DNA of 64,000 nt. Source: Bacillus sp. PAMC26568 (GTDB lineage Bacteria > Bacillota > Bacilli > Bacillales > Bacillaceae). Both the position numbers and the translations under genes were made by a program. The notes below the pieces were generated by a model, which did not search any database, was not told the DNA's origin, and was given only the letters and a program-made list of their open reading frames with translations. This document shows positions 49,378 through 59,136 of this stretch, one piece after another. Position 1 is the stretch's first letter, and each line of letters opens with the position of its first letter. The stretch covers positions 1,302,001 through 1,366,000 of the forward strand of contig NZ_CP060137.1 in assembly GCF_014235785.1 (NCBI RefSeq), in the 5' to 3' direction.

Positions 49378-50190
49378 ATGAACAATCGTCATGTCTATGT
49401 AGTATCAGATTCTGTGGGCGAAACCGCTGAACTGGTCATAAAAGCGGCAATAAGCCAATTTAACGGGTATGCTGCTGACACAAAAATCAAACGAATTCCT
49501 TATGTAGAGGATCTCGGTACGATTAAAGAGGTTATAGCTCTCGCTAAGCTTGAGCAGGCGATCGTATGCTTTACATTGGTCGTGCCTGATCTAAGGCAAG
49601 GACTTATTGCAGAAGCTGAAGCGCAAGGGGTTGTTTATTATGACATCATCGGCCCGTTAATAGATAAAATGGAGTCTGCTTATGGCATCAATGCAAAATA
49701 CGAACCTGGCAGAGTCCGCAAACTTGATGAAGACTACTTTAAAAAGGTAGAGGCGATTGAGTTTGCTGTTAAATACGATGATGGCCGTGATCCTCGCGGG
49801 ATTATGAAAGCTGATATTATTTTGGTAGGTGTTTCAAGAACATCGAAAACACCCCTGTCTCAATACTTGGCTCATAAGCGGTTCAAAGTAGCAAATGTGC
49901 CGATTGTACCAGAAGTTGAGCCGCCAGAGGAGCTATTTAAAGTATCTCCTAAAAAATGCATTGGATTAAAAATCAGCCCGGATAAATTAAATGACATCCG
50001 AAAAGAAAGACTGATTTCACTCGGACTTAACGATAAAGCCATCTATGCAAACATAGACAGAATTAAAGTAGAGCTTGAATACTTTGAAAAGATAATCGAG
50101 AGAATTGGCTGTCAAGTCATTGATGTTTCCAACAAAGCAGTTGAAGAAACAGCTAATATGATTCAAAATATTATGACCGGATATAATTAA
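49378..50190 (+). CDS. yqfL: YqfL, PPDK-type regulatory kinase/pyrophosphorylase (DUF299)
   Basis: The 270-residue protein starts [20 protein letters not shown] and has the P-loop-like [19 protein letters not shown] (near residue 148). The family phosphorylates and dephosphorylates a threonine of pyruvate,phosphate dikinase or PEP synthase using ADP. In B. subtilis YqfL modulates CcpN activity, fitting the neighbour. ATG at 49378 after GTGAGGAATGGT. Length identical to B. subtilis. Confidence 0.94.
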   Translation: MNNRHVYVVSDSVGETAELVIKAAISQFNGYAADTKIKRIPYVEDLGTIKEVIALAKLEQAIVCFTLVVPDLRQGLIAEAEAQGVVYYDIIGPLIDKMESAYGINAKYEPGRVRKLDEDYFKKVEAIEFAVKYDDGRDPRGIMKADIILVGVSRTSKTPLSQYLAHKRFKVANVPIVPEVEPPEELFKVSPKKCIGLKISPDKLNDIRKERLISLGLNDKAIYANIDRIKVELEYFEKIIERIGCQVIDVSNKAVEETANMIQNIMTGYN

Positions 50191-50207
50191 AACGGAAACT
50201 AGATTTG

Positions 50208-50240
50208 AACTCAGAGATTCGATCCCTCTGAGTTTTCTGT
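50208..50240 (+). terminator. Terminator after ccpN-yqfL
   Basis: AACTCAGAG pairs with CTCTGAGTT, followed by TTCTGTTTG. The rest of the gap to yqxD (50241-50482) is AT-rich; I see no further gene in it. Confidence 0.7.
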
Positions 50241-50482
50241 TTGCTTGAAATTAACAGGATTTAGTCAGTTAAAAAGAATGGAAAATTTAAAGACTTTGTA
50301 TTATAATAAAAAATTGTGATAAAATTACTTATTTTAGGTTTAGACTTGACCTAGAACGAATAAACTATTTATTGTGATCTGTCAAGGAAAGCAAGGAAAA
50401 ATAATTCGACAAATAGAGTCGCGGTTTCTCAGCTATCTTTTCTAAATGCTTTAGAAGGAATCTATTGGAGTGATGTAGAATA

Positions 50483-50956
50483 GTGAAAGATGACGAAAAA
50501 AAGATGCAGATAATTGTCGATGCGGATGCTTGCCCTGTTAAACAGGAAATTGCAGATCTTGCTATTCGCTATCATATCTGTGTTCTGTTTGTTGCCTCGT
50601 ACAATCATCAGACATCGAATACATACGGATTTGATTGGGCTTATGTGGATACCGGCAAAGAATCAGCTGATATTTATATCGTTAATCACTCTAATCGTCA
50701 TGATATTGTTGTGACGCAAGATATTGGACTTGCAGGACTTCTCCTGAATAAAGGGGTTATTGTCCTGACTCCAAGGGGTAAACAATATACAGAAGACAAT
50801 ATTGAAACAGCATTGGAATACAGGTATCTTTCGGCTAAAGAACGACGTGGCGGCAAGCATACAAAAGGTCCAAAGAAGTTTACCCAGGCAGACAGAGACA
50901 GCTTTATTTTCACTTTAGAAAAGATTTTGTCGAAAGATGCAGGAATTAGTGGTTAA
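50483..50956 (+). CDS. yqxD: YaiI/YqxD family protein (DUF188)
   Basis: The 157-residue protein has the conserved [18 protein letters not shown] near the N-terminus and [18 protein letters not shown] in the middle, a PIN-like acidic fold of unknown function. [20 protein letters not shown] is the conserved C-terminal block. GTG start at 50483 after GGAGTGATG; the ATG at 50504 is a possible alternative. It precedes dnaG, as in B. subtilis. Confidence 0.92.
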   Translation: MKDDEKKMQIIVDADACPVKQEIADLAIRYHICVLFVASYNHQTSNTYGFDWAYVDTGKESADIYIVNHSNRHDIVVTQDIGLAGLLLNKGVIVLTPRGKQYTEDNIETALEYRYLSAKERRGGKHTKGPKKFTQADRDSFIFTLEKILSKDAGISG

Positions 50957-50988
50957 ATCACGAATATTTGTATCACGGAGTTGTTAGA

Positions 50989-52794
50989 ATGACAAATCGC
51001 ATTCCTGATGAAATCATCGAAAAAATTCAACAATCCGCAGACATTGTGGATGTTGTCAGTGAATATGTTCAATTGAAGAAGCAAGGACGAAATCATTTTG
51101 GACTTTGTCCATTTCATGGCGAGAAATCACCATCGTTCTCCGTTTCACATGATAAGCAGATTTATCATTGCTTTGGATGTGGTGCTGGCGGGAACGTCTT
51201 TTCATTCTTAATGCAAATTGAAGGCTATTCATTTGTTGAAGCTGCTTTAGCATTAGCTGATAAATTACATATTGATCTTCCTGATCAAATAAATCCAGTT
51301 CAGCCAAAAGATGCAAATAGCGAAAATGAAAAAATGATTGAAGCACACGAGCTGCTCAAAAAGTTTTATCATCATTTGCTTGTAAACACGAATGAAGGTC
51401 AAGCTGCCTTGGATTACTTAACATCACGGGGATTTACAAAAGAGTCCATTGAACAATTTGAAATCGGCTATGCACTGGATTCATGGGATTTTGTTGCCAA
51501 ATTCCTGACAAAGCGGGGGTACAATCCGCAGTTGATGGAAAAAGCAGGGCTTCTAGTCAAAAAAAGCTCCTCTGATCAATACTTAGACCGTTTTCGTAAC
51601 CGTATTATGTTTCCAATAGTTGATCATGGAGGCAGACCGATTGCATTTTCAGGAAGAGTACTTGGAAAAGAACAGCCTAAATACTTAAACAGTCCTGAAA
51701 CACCTATCTTTAATAAAAGCAAAGTTCTTTATAATTTTCATAACGCAAGAGTACATATACGGAAAAATCAGCAAGTTGTCTTATTTGAAGGATTTGCAGA
51801 CGTTATTTCCGCCGTACGGTCTGGTGTACAGCACTCAATTGCAACAATGGGAACATCATTGACAGAAGCTCAGGCAAAAATCATCAAAAGAAATGCCGGA
51901 GATGTTATAATCTGTTATGATTCTGATTCAGCAGGATTGGAAGCGACTTTAAGAGCTTCCAAAACACTTGCTGCAGCAGGCTGTAAAATGAGAGTTGCGG
52001 CTTTGCCTGATGGTACAGACCCTGATGACTACATTAGAACACATGGACCAGAAAAGTTCAAAAAAGATGTAATAGGGGCCAGCATCACGTTAATGGCATT
52101 TAAAATGCAATTCTTCCGCAAAGGAAAAAATCTTCAAGATGAAGGACAAAGACTGCAGTATATAGAAGAAATACTGAAAGAACTAAGCCTCCTTGAAAAC
52201 CCAGTGGAAATTGAATTGTATTTGAAACAGCTATCTGGAGAATTTTCCTTATCGATGGATGTGCTGAAGAGTCAAATGCAGGAGAAAAAATTGAATAAAA
52301 AGCCTGAGAGGAAAAAGGAGCAGCAAACCGCTCCAGCCGCTTCAGCTTTTAAGCCGCAGCAGAGAAGACTTTTGCCTGCATTTCACAATGCAGAAAGGCT
52401 GCTAATTGCACATATGCTGCGCAATAGGGAAATTGCACAAAAGGTGCTTGATAGGATTGGGCTTCAATTCAACATAGAAGAGCACAGAGCAATTATAACT
52501 TACTTATATGCTTATTACGAAGAAGGAAATGAAGCAAGTGTAAGCTCTTTTCTTAGAAAACTCCCCGGCACAGGGCTTCACCAATTTGTATCAGATATCG
52601 CCATGCTCTCCGTTAATGAAGATATTTCTGAAAGAGAGTTAGCAGATTACATCAAACAGGTGTTGAATCACCAAAATTGGTTAATGATAAAAGAAAAAGA
52701 AGCTGAAAAGCTTGAAGCAGAGCGTCAAAAGGATTTTGTGAAAGCCGCCAATATTGCAATGGAAGTCATCCGGCTGAAGCGGGACCTTAAATAA
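50989..52794 (+). CDS. dnaG: DNA primase
   Basis: The 601-residue primase has the N-terminal zinc finger ([13 protein letters not shown] and [11 protein letters not shown], residues 34-70), the RNA polymerase domain with [11 protein letters not shown] and the TOPRIM motifs [10 protein letters not shown] and YDSDSAG (about 265-345). The C-terminal DnaB-binding domain follows a Gln/Pro-rich linker near 450. ATG at 50989 is eight nt after GGAG. Start of the dnaG-sigA macromolecular synthesis unit. Confidence 0.97.
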   Translation: MTNRIPDEIIEKIQQSADIVDVVSEYVQLKKQGRNHFGLCPFHGEKSPSFSVSHDKQIYHCFGCGAGGNVFSFLMQIEGYSFVEAALALADKLHIDLPDQINPVQPKDANSENEKMIEAHELLKKFYHHLLVNTNEGQAALDYLTSRGFTKESIEQFEIGYALDSWDFVAKFLTKRGYNPQLMEKAGLLVKKSSSDQYLDRFRNRIMFPIVDHGGRPIAFSGRVLGKEQPKYLNSPETPIFNKSKVLYNFHNARVHIRKNQQVVLFEGFADVISAVRSGVQHSIATMGTSLTEAQAKIIKRNAGDVIICYDSDSAGLEATLRASKTLAAAGCKMRVAALPDGTDPDDYIRTHGPEKFKKDVIGASITLMAFKMQFFRKGKNLQDEGQRLQYIEEILKELSLLENPVEIELYLKQLSGEFSLSMDVLKSQMQEKKLNKKPERKKEQQTAPAASAFKPQQRRLLPAFHNAERLLIAHMLRNREIAQKVLDRIGLQFNIEEHRAIITYLYAYYEEGNEASVSSFLRKLPGTGLHQFVSDIAMLSVNEDISERELADYIKQVLNHQNWLMIKEKEAEKLEAERQKDFVKAANIAMEVIRLKRDLK

Positions 52795-52907
52795 TGGCAG
52801 CTGAATAAACGCAAAAAAATTATGATTCATTGCAGCTAAGGCAGTTTTATACCTTTTAGCTCATTCACATAAAGTATAATTGCAAGAGTTTGGAAGGAGG
52901 GGATCCA

Positions 52908-54020
52908 ATGGCTGATAAACAAACCCATGATTCTGAGTTGACATTGGAACAAGCAAAAGACCAATTAACAGAAATCGGAAAAAAACGTGGTGTTTTAACA
53001 TACGAAGAGATTGCAGAACGCATGTCTGGCTTCGAAATTGAATCAGACCAAATGGATGAGTATTACGAATACCTTGGTGAACAGGGTGTTGAATTAGTTG
53101 GTGATAATGAGGAGACCGATGATCCTAATATACAGCAGCTTGCAAAAGAAGAAGAATTTGATTTAAATGATCTAAGCGTACCCCCTGGAGTTAAAATTAA
53201 TGACCCTGTTCGTATGTATCTGAAAGAAATAGGCCGCGTTGATTTGCTGACAGCTGATGAAGAAATTAAGCTTGCAAATCGAATTGAAGATGGCGATGAA
53301 GAAGCTAAGAGAAGACTTGCTGAAGCAAACCTTCGTCTTGTAGTAAGTATTGCCAAAAGATACGTAGGCCGCGGAATGCTGTTTTTGGACCTTATACAAG
53401 AAGGCAACATGGGTCTCATGAAAGCTGTTGAGAAGTTTGATTACCGTAAAGGATTCAAGTTCAGTACGTATGCTACATGGTGGATCCGACAGGCGATTAC
53501 AAGAGCGATAGCTGATCAGGCCAGAACCATCCGTATCCCTGTTCATATGGTTGAAACAATTAATAAATTGATCCGTGTCCAACGTCAGCTTCTTCAAGAC
53601 CTTGGCCGTGAACCTTCACCTGAAGAAATTGCTGAAGATATGGATTTAACCCCTGATAAAGTAAGAGAAATTTTAAAAATTGCCCAAGAACCAGTATCAC
53701 TTGAAACACCGATTGGTGAAGAAGACGATTCACATCTTGGTGATTTTATAGAAGACCAGGATGCGACCTCTCCATCAGAGCATGCAGCATACGAGCTGTT
53801 AAAAGAACAGCTTGAAGATGTTTTGGATACACTGACTGATCGGGAAGAAAATGTTCTTCGCCTTCGTTTTGGCCTTGACGATGGACGTACGAGAACTCTT
53901 GAAGAAGTCGGCAAAGTATTTGGTGTTACAAGAGAACGTATCCGTCAAATCGAAGCAAAAGCACTTCGCAAGCTGCGTCATCCAAGCAGAAGCAAACGAT
54001 TAAAAGATTTCTTGGAGTAG
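52908..54020 (+). CDS. sigA: SigA, housekeeping RNA polymerase sigma factor
   Basis: The 370-residue primary sigma factor has a region 1.1 remnant, region 2 ([40 protein letters not shown]), region 3 and region 4 with the -35 recognition helix ([20 protein letters not shown]). ATG at 52908 follows AAGGAGGGG. A TATAAT at 52875-52880 may mark an own promoter in the 113-nt gap after dnaG. Confidence 0.98.
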   Translation: MADKQTHDSELTLEQAKDQLTEIGKKRGVLTYEEIAERMSGFEIESDQMDEYYEYLGEQGVELVGDNEETDDPNIQQLAKEEEFDLNDLSVPPGVKINDPVRMYLKEIGRVDLLTADEEIKLANRIEDGDEEAKRRLAEANLRLVVSIAKRYVGRGMLFLDLIQEGNMGLMKAVEKFDYRKGFKFSTYATWWIRQAITRAIADQARTIRIPVHMVETINKLIRVQRQLLQDLGREPSPEEIAEDMDLTPDKVREILKIAQEPVSLETPIGEEDDSHLGDFIEDQDATSPSEHAAYELLKEQLEDVLDTLTDREENVLRLRFGLDDGRTRTLEEVGKVFGVTRERIRQIEAKALRKLRHPSRSKRLKDFLE

Positions 54021-54050
54021 AAAGCGGACATTATGTTCGCTTTTTTTTAT
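54021..54050 (+). terminator. Terminator after sigA
   Basis: AAAGCGGACA pairs with TGTTCGCTTT, followed by T6. Confidence 0.85.
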
Positions 54051-54107
54051 TGAGTTGATATCTCAATGTTTATGCTGTTTGTTTGCCTTAAAAAAGCAAT
54101 TTCATTA

Positions 54108-54121
54108 TGATAACGTTAACA
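54108..54121. promoter_or_regulatory. Candidate cre site 1 (CcpA)
   Basis: TGATAACGTTAACA fits the catabolite-responsive element TGWAANCGNTNWCA with one mismatch. It lies about 260 nt upstream of the acyl-CoA dehydrogenase promoter. Confidence 0.45.
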
Positions 54122-54361
54122 AAACTTCATTCTTTTCATTTATTTTACTTAATTGTTATTTAATTTGCAAATCACCCTCAACTGAATTTTCCCTTATCTT
54201 TCCTAATAAATGAACATTAGCCCTTCATGTTTTTTGGAAAAGAATTCTTGAAATTCGAAATAAAACCTTGAAAAGCCTCATAAAAACGCGAAGAATGATC
54301 ACATTCCCTTTTGAAAGGATGAGGTCACGAAATTTTTTTAATTAAATAAAAATTTAAAAAG

Positions 54362-54411
54362 TTGTGAAAATAGTTTGTTTCAATTTATAATTCAATATGT
54401 AAGCGTATACA
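54362..54411 (+). promoter_or_regulatory. Acyl-CoA dehydrogenase promoter with candidate cre site 2
   Basis: TTGTGA (54362-54367) and TATAAT (54386-54391) are spaced by 18 nt. TGTAAGCGTATACA (54398-54411) fits the cre consensus with one mismatch and would cover the transcription start, a repressing position for CcpA. The SD of the gene follows at once. The rest of the 406-nt gap after sigA is AT-rich and holds no gene I can support. Confidence 0.55.
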
Positions 54412-54426
54412 AAACGGAGGGATACC

Positions 54427-55566
54427 ATGAATTTTGAATTATCACAAGAACAGAACATGATTCAAAAAACGATTAAAGAGTTTTCAGTAGAAGTGGTTGA
54501 GCCTGGAGCATATGACAGGGATAAATCAAAGCAGTTTCCTGCTGAAATTTTTCAGCAGCTCGGAGAAATGGGGATGCTTGGACTCCCCTTTTCAGAAGAA
54601 TATGGAGGAAGCGGCGCGGATACAATCAGCTTTGCAATCGTAACGGAAGAACTCAGCAAGGCATGCGGTTCAACTGGAATTACATATTCGGCTCACATTT
54701 CTTTAGGCGGAGCACCAATCCATATGTTTGGAACAGAAGAACAAAAAAGAACATATCTTTCGAAAATTTGTTCAGGTGAATCTTTAGGAGCTTTCGGTCT
54801 AACGGAACCAAACGCAGGATCTGATGCAGGAGGTACGCTTACTGAAGCAACAATGGATGATGGGAAGTTTACAATTAACGGAAATAAGTGCTATATTACA
54901 AACGCATCATACGCCAAATTCCTTGCATTAACAGCAATAACAGATCGTTCAGAGGGCAAAAAAGAAATAAGTGCAATTATTGTTCCAACAGATGCACCTG
55001 GATTTAAAGTGATCGATAATTATGAAAAGATGGGATTAAACGCTTCAAATACGACTGAACTGATCTTAGAAGATGTAGTTGTTCCTGCTGAGAATCTTCT
55101 CGGTAAAAAAGGCAATGGCTTCAGACAGTTTTTAATGACCCTTGATGGTGGAAGAATAGGAATTGGAGCAATGGCGGTTGGAATTGCTCAGGCTGCTTTT
55201 GAAAAAGCTTTGGCATATTCTAAAGAAAGAAAACAATTCGGCAAAACATTAAGCGAGTTTCAGGCCATTCAATTTAAGCTCGCAGATATGGCTATGAAAA
55301 TTGAACTGGCAAGAACGATGGTCTATAAAGCAGCATGGTTAAAAGATCAAGGAAAGCCCTTTACGAAGGAAGCTTCTTTTTGCAAGCTGTATGCATCTGA
55401 GATGTGTACAGAAGTGACAAATCAAGCCATTCAGATTCATGGCGGATACGGCTATATGAAAGAATATCATGTTGAAAGATACCTTCGAGATGCAAAACTG
55501 CTGGAAATTGGCGAAGGAACAAGTGAAGTGCAGCGCATGGTCATTGCACGGCAAATTGGGTGCTGA
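54427..55566 (+). CDS. Short/medium-chain acyl-CoA dehydrogenase
   Basis: The 379-residue flavoprotein oxidises acyl-CoA to 2-enoyl-CoA. LGAFGLTEPNAGSDAGG (about 122-138) is the FAD-binding loop, CYITNASYA the second signature, ERKQFGKTLSEFQAIQFKLA the ACADS-2 type block, and the catalytic base is the glutamate in IGEGTSEVQR near the C-terminus. Chain-length preference cannot be read. Candidate cre sites suggest repression by glucose, as for other Bacillus fatty-acid oxidation genes. Between sigA and cccA, where B. subtilis has no such gene. Confidence 0.93.
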   Translation: MNFELSQEQNMIQKTIKEFSVEVVEPGAYDRDKSKQFPAEIFQQLGEMGMLGLPFSEEYGGSGADTISFAIVTEELSKACGSTGITYSAHISLGGAPIHMFGTEEQKRTYLSKICSGESLGAFGLTEPNAGSDAGGTLTEATMDDGKFTINGNKCYITNASYAKFLALTAITDRSEGKKEISAIIVPTDAPGFKVIDNYEKMGLNASNTTELILEDVVVPAENLLGKKGNGFRQFLMTLDGGRIGIGAMAVGIAQAAFEKALAYSKERKQFGKTLSEFQAIQFKLADMAMKIELARTMVYKAAWLKDQGKPFTKEASFCKLYASEMCTEVTNQAIQIHGGYGYMKEYHVERYLRDAKLLEIGEGTSEVQRMVIARQIGC

Positions 55567-55579
55567 ATCATAACAAATC

Positions 55580-55610
55580 AAAAACTTCATCATATTGATG
55601 AAGTTTTTTT
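55580..55610 (+). terminator. Terminator after the acyl-CoA dehydrogenase
   Basis: AAAACTTCATCA pairs with TGATGAAGTTTT, followed by T3. Confidence 0.85.
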
Positions 55611-55633
55611 GACTAAATTTTGAAAAACAGCTT

Positions 55634-55680
55634 AACTTATAGAATAAGTTCTTTTACTTCGTGAAATTTTGAAGTAAAAT
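55634..55680 (+). promoter_or_regulatory. Two palindromes over the cccA promoter
   Basis: AACTTAT-AGA-ATAAGTT occupies 55634-55650. Directly after, TTTTACTTC (55652-55660) and GAAGTAAAA (55671-55679) form an inverted repeat whose arms overlap a -35-like TTTACT and a -10 TAAAAT (55675-55680). The arrangement looks like operator DNA for a dimeric regulator. Confidence 0.4.
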
Positions 55681-55743
55681 AGAGATTGTTTAAATCTATC
55701 GTTTACCTGCATTTCAAGATTTTTACATAGGGGAGGTTACATA

Positions 55744-56106
55744 ATGAATCGCAATCCACTTATTCCATTTGCTTTAGTTGCCGTAATCGGAATCGGCCTT
55801 ATGTTTTTCTTATCTATAAAAGGGCTCGGTGATATGAAAGAAATGGCTGGAGAAGGTAAAGAGGAAGATAAATCGGGCGAAGTTGCAAACGCTTCACCAG
55901 AGGAAATCTACCAGCAAAGCTGTATTTCTTGCCATGGTGAGAATTACGAAGGCGGTGCAGGTCCGGCTCTAAAAGGTGCCGGCGACAGACTGGGTGTTGA
56001 CGGAATCAAAGAAACAATTAAAAATGGCAGAGGAAACATGCCTCCCGGTCTAGTTCCTGATGAAAAATTGGACGAGATGGCAGAATGGGTTTCTAAAATT
56101 AAATAA
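55744..56106 (+). CDS. cccA: Cytochrome c-550, membrane-anchored
   Basis: The 120-residue protein has an N-terminal membrane helix (LIPFALVAVIGIGLMFFLS), an acidic linker and a c-type cytochrome domain. Heme attaches at CISCH (about residues 60-64) and the methionine ligand lies in GRGNMPPGL. In B. subtilis CccA is a small electron carrier downstream of sigA, as here except for the inserted acyl-CoA dehydrogenase gene. SD GGGGAGG. Confidence 0.95.
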   Translation: MNRNPLIPFALVAVIGIGLMFFLSIKGLGDMKEMAGEGKEEDKSGEVANASPEEIYQQSCISCHGENYEGGAGPALKGAGDRLGVDGIKETIKNGRGNMPPGLVPDEKLDEMAEWVSKIK

Positions 56107-56118
56107 TGAAGTGAGAAT

Positions 56119-56148
56119 GTCCTTTGCATATGTGAAGGACTTTTCTTA
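56119..56148 (+). terminator. Terminator after cccA
   Basis: GTCCTT pairs with AAGGAC, followed by TTTTCTTATT. Confidence 0.55.
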
Positions 56149-56198
56149 TTATAGAGAGAGCAGAATATTAAAGTACATAAGAATGTGGTGGTTTAAAG

Positions 56199-56912
56199 AT
56201 GAATGATGTTAATTTATCCAAAAGGCTAAAAACAGTAGCCAATTATATACCTGAAAAAGCTGTGTTAGCAGATATAGGATCAGACCATGCTTATTTGCCT
56301 TGCTATGCCCTTATAAACGGCTTAGCTTTGTCAGCTGTTGCAGGAGAGGTTGTGGAGGGACCATTTCAATCGGCACAAAAACAAGTGAAGAAGAGCGGGC
56401 TTGAAGACGTCATATCCGTTCGTTTGGGGAGCGGGCTTGATGTCATTCAGCCGAATGAAGTAACTTGTATTACTATTGCTGGTATGGGCGGAGCGTTAAT
56501 TGAGAAAATTCTTGAAGCAGGAAAGCAAAAATTAGCAGGTGTTGAACGGTTAATTCTTCAGCCTAACCTGCATGCTCATCATGTGCGCAGATGGCTGCTT
56601 GAAAACGGCTGGGAACTGATCAATGAAGAAATTCTGGAAGAAGACGGAAAAATATATGAAGTACTTGTTGCTGAGAGGGGAAATGCAGAAGCTCCTTATC
56701 AGCATTCGACGCTTAAAAAAGGATTGCTTTTAGGGCCATTTTTAATGAAAGAAAAAACAGAGCCTTTTCTAAAAAAATGGAAGCAGGAATGTGAACATTA
56801 TCATCGTATTATCGACAGCATATCCGGTGCCGCCTCAAGCCGTGAGAATGAGGCAAAGAAAAAAGAATTGCATGATTTAATCGTAATGCTTAAGGAGGTA
56901 ATAGAGGAATGA
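56199..56912 (+). CDS. trmK: tRNA (adenine22-N1)-methyltransferase
   Basis: The 237-residue SAM enzyme methylates N1 of A22 in tRNA. LADIGSDHAYLPCYAL (motif I, about residues 24-39) and ITIAGMGGALIEKIL (motif IV) identify TrmK (B. subtilis YqfN). A C-terminal coiled coil is present. The stop overlaps the yqfO start (ATGA), so the two are translationally linked. Confidence 0.94.
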   Translation: MNDVNLSKRLKTVANYIPEKAVLADIGSDHAYLPCYALINGLALSAVAGEVVEGPFQSAQKQVKKSGLEDVISVRLGSGLDVIQPNEVTCITIAGMGGALIEKILEAGKQKLAGVERLILQPNLHAHHVRRWLLENGWELINEEILEEDGKIYEVLVAERGNAEAPYQHSTLKKGLLLGPFLMKEKTEPFLKKWKQECEHYHRIIDSISGAASSRENEAKKKELHDLIVMLKEVIEE

Positions 56913-58030
56913 GCAAAATACCTAACGGCTTTGAAATCATACAATTGTTTGAATCGTATTCGAAAAAAGAATATGCAATGGAAGGTGATAAAATCGGTTT
57001 GCAAATCGGCACATTGAGTAAACCGATTCATGGTGTTATGATCGCGCTGGATGTTCTCGAAGAAGTAGTGGATGAAGCCATTGAGAAAAAAGCAAACTTG
57101 ATTATAGCCCATCATCCTCCAATTTTTCGCCCGCTCAAGAATATTGCGACAGATCAGCCGGGAGGACGCATCATTGAAAAATGCATCAAGCATGATATAG
57201 CTGTGTATGCCGCACATACTAATTTAGACGTTGCAGCAGGGGGAGTAAATGATTTGCTCGCAGAAGCCCTGCAATTAACGAACACAGAAGTGCTTGAGGA
57301 TACCTATCAGGAGGAATTAAAGAAATTAGTAGTCTATGTACCCAAAGACCATTCAGACAATCTCAAGGCCGTTCTAGGGCAATCAGGTGCAGGACATATT
57401 GGAATGTACAGTCATTGTTCTTTTACTACTAGCGGTACAGGAAGCTTCCTGCCGCTTGAAGGCTCTAATCCATACGTAGGAGAAGCCGGGAAAACGGAAT
57501 TTGTAGAAGAAGAAAGAATTGAAACCATTATTCCTGCCAGCCAGCAAAGAAAGATAGTATCAGCCATGATTAAAGCTCATCCTTATGAGGAAGTGGCATA
57601 CGACATCTATCCTGTAGAAGCACAGGGTCAGGCATTAGGCTTAGGTCGAGTCGGAATATTAGAAAACGAGATGACACTTCATGAATTTGCCGAGCATGTA
57701 AAAAAAACGCTTGAAGTTCCTTTTGTAAGAATGACAGGCGATAAAAATTCAAAGGTTAAGAAAGTTGCTGTACTCGGCGGTGACGGCAACAAATATATCC
57801 ATCAGGCAAAAAGAAAAGGTGCAGATGTCTATGTAACAGGCGATCTCTATTATCACACAGCACATGATGCAATGATGATGGGATTAAATGTAATAGATCC
57901 AGGACATAATGTGGAAAAAGTGATGAAAAAAGGGGTAACAGACATCCTTCTTTCTATGTGTGAGGAAAAGAAGTTTGAGGTAACTATTTTTCCATCGGAG
58001 ATTCATACAGATCCATTTACGATTGTATAA
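56909..58030 (+). CDS. yqfO: YqfO, Nif3-like dinuclear metal-centre protein
   Basis: The 373-residue protein has the Nif3 N-part with the metal-binding NLIIAHHPPIFRPLK (about residues 60-74) and AVYAAHTNLDVAAGGVNDLL. A PII/CutA-like insertion runs about 130-230, and the C-part has HYDTAHD-type ligands seen as YYHTAHDAMM and DPGHNVEK. GTP cyclohydrolase annotation of such proteins is unproven. Overlaps trmK. Confidence 0.93.
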   Translation: MSKIPNGFEIIQLFESYSKKEYAMEGDKIGLQIGTLSKPIHGVMIALDVLEEVVDEAIEKKANLIIAHHPPIFRPLKNIATDQPGGRIIEKCIKHDIAVYAAHTNLDVAAGGVNDLLAEALQLTNTEVLEDTYQEELKKLVVYVPKDHSDNLKAVLGQSGAGHIGMYSHCSFTTSGTGSFLPLEGSNPYVGEAGKTEFVEEERIETIIPASQQRKIVSAMIKAHPYEEVAYDIYPVEAQGQALGLGRVGILENEMTLHEFAEHVKKTLEVPFVRMTGDKNSKVKKVAVLGGDGNKYIHQAKRKGADVYVTGDLYYHTAHDAMMMGLNVIDPGHNVEKVMKKGVTDILLSMCEEKKFEVTIFPSEIHTDPFTIV

Positions 58031-58040
58031 TTTTTTTATA

Positions 58041-58080
58041 AAAAACAAGTGCCAAATCTTAGATTTGGCACTTGTTTTAT
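58041..58080. terminator. Bidirectional terminator, yqfO/ispH
   Basis: AAAACAAGTGCCAAATC pairs with GATTTGGCACTTGTTTT around TTAG, with T-runs in both directions. Confidence 0.93.
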
Positions 58081-59021
58081 TTTGCAGCTTTTACTTTAGG
58101 CAGGATTTTTTGTAAAGGAACGTTATGCTCAATGTTCCAGGTTAAATCATTTTCAGGATCGTATTTCTCTAAAAACTGAATGACTTCTTTTGTAATAGGT
58201 GTAGGAGTAGAGGCGCCGGCAGTAATCGCCACTTTTTTCACTCCTTGAAACCATTCCAGCTTCAATTCACTGATATCTGAGACCCGATAGGCCTTCGTAC
58301 CGGCGATTTCCTCTGAGACTTGAGCAAGACGGTTTGAATTATTGCTTTTAGGGTCGCCAACTACAATCGTTAAATCAGCCTCTTTTGCCTGCTCTGCAAC
58401 CGCTTCTTGGCGTACTTGAGTCGCAAGGCATATCTCCTGATGATATTCAACGTGAGGATACTTTTCTTTTACACGTTCCATAATGTCAAATACGTCCCAT
58501 TGACTCATCGTCGTTTGATTGGTTACGATAATTTTGTCATTCTGAAATGTAAGTGCATCAACATCTTCTTCTGTTTCAACCAGATGAACGATTTCTGGCG
58601 CTACACCTACAGCACCTTCTGGTTCAGGATGTGATTTTTTTCCGATATAAATCACATGATACCCTTCAGCTTTCTTTTCACGGATTAAGTCGTGTGTTTT
58701 TGTTACATCAGGACAAGTGGCATCAAGAGTGAAAAGACCTTTTTCTGCCGCAATTTTGCGAACCTCGGGTGATACGCCGTGAGCTGTGAAAATGACAGTT
58801 CCGCTATTTACTTTTTCTAGTATTTCCATACGATTGCTGCCGTCTAAGGTGATAATGCCTTCATCTTCAAATGCATTTGTTACATGTTTATTGTGAACAA
58901 TCATGCCTAATATATAGATAGGCCTTGGCAATGATTTATCTAAAGCCGCATTCTTTGCAATCACCATGGCATCAACAACGCCATAGCAATATCCGCGCGG
59001 GGCAATCTTGATAACTTCCAT
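58077..59021 (-). CDS. ispH: 4-Hydroxy-3-methylbut-2-enyl diphosphate reductase
   Basis: The 314-residue 4Fe-4S enzyme makes IPP and DMAPP in the last step of the MEP pathway. Cluster cysteines appear in [12 protein letters not shown] (residue 12), [10 protein letters not shown] and [21 protein letters not shown] and NQTTMSQWD are conserved active-site blocks. ATG at 59021 has AGGAGG upstream and gives the B. subtilis length exactly; the longer frame to 59063 is rejected. Confidence 0.96.
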   Translation of the reverse strand: MEVIKIAPRGYCYGVVDAMVIAKNAALDKSLPRPIYILGMIVHNKHVTNAFEDEGIITLDGSNRMEILEKVNSGTVIFTAHGVSPEVRKIAAEKGLFTLDATCPDVTKTHDLIREKKAEGYHVIYIGKKSHPEPEGAVGVAPEIVHLVETEEDVDALTFQNDKIIVTNQTTMSQWDVFDIMERVKEKYPHVEYHQEICLATQVRQEAVAEQAKEADLTIVVGDPKSNNSNRLAQVSEEIAGTKAYRVSDISELKLEWFQGVKKVAITAGASTPTPITKEVIQFLEKYDPENDLTWNIEHNVPLQKILPKVKAAK

Positions 59022-59051
59022 AAAAGATCCTCCTAAAGAGAAGAGTGAATA

Positions 59052-59078
59052 TAAAAAAGCCAAAGAAAAAGGCTTTTT
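59052..59078. terminator. Terminator of yqfQ, upstream of ispH
   Basis: AAAAAGCC and GGCTTTTT form a hairpin with T-runs on both strands. On the minus strand it follows yqfQ and precedes ispH. Confidence 0.6.
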
Positions 59079-59136
59079 GGCTCTCGTAATCTCTTATTAT
59101 TATAGCGGAGAATGAGGAAGAATACAAAGAAGAATG

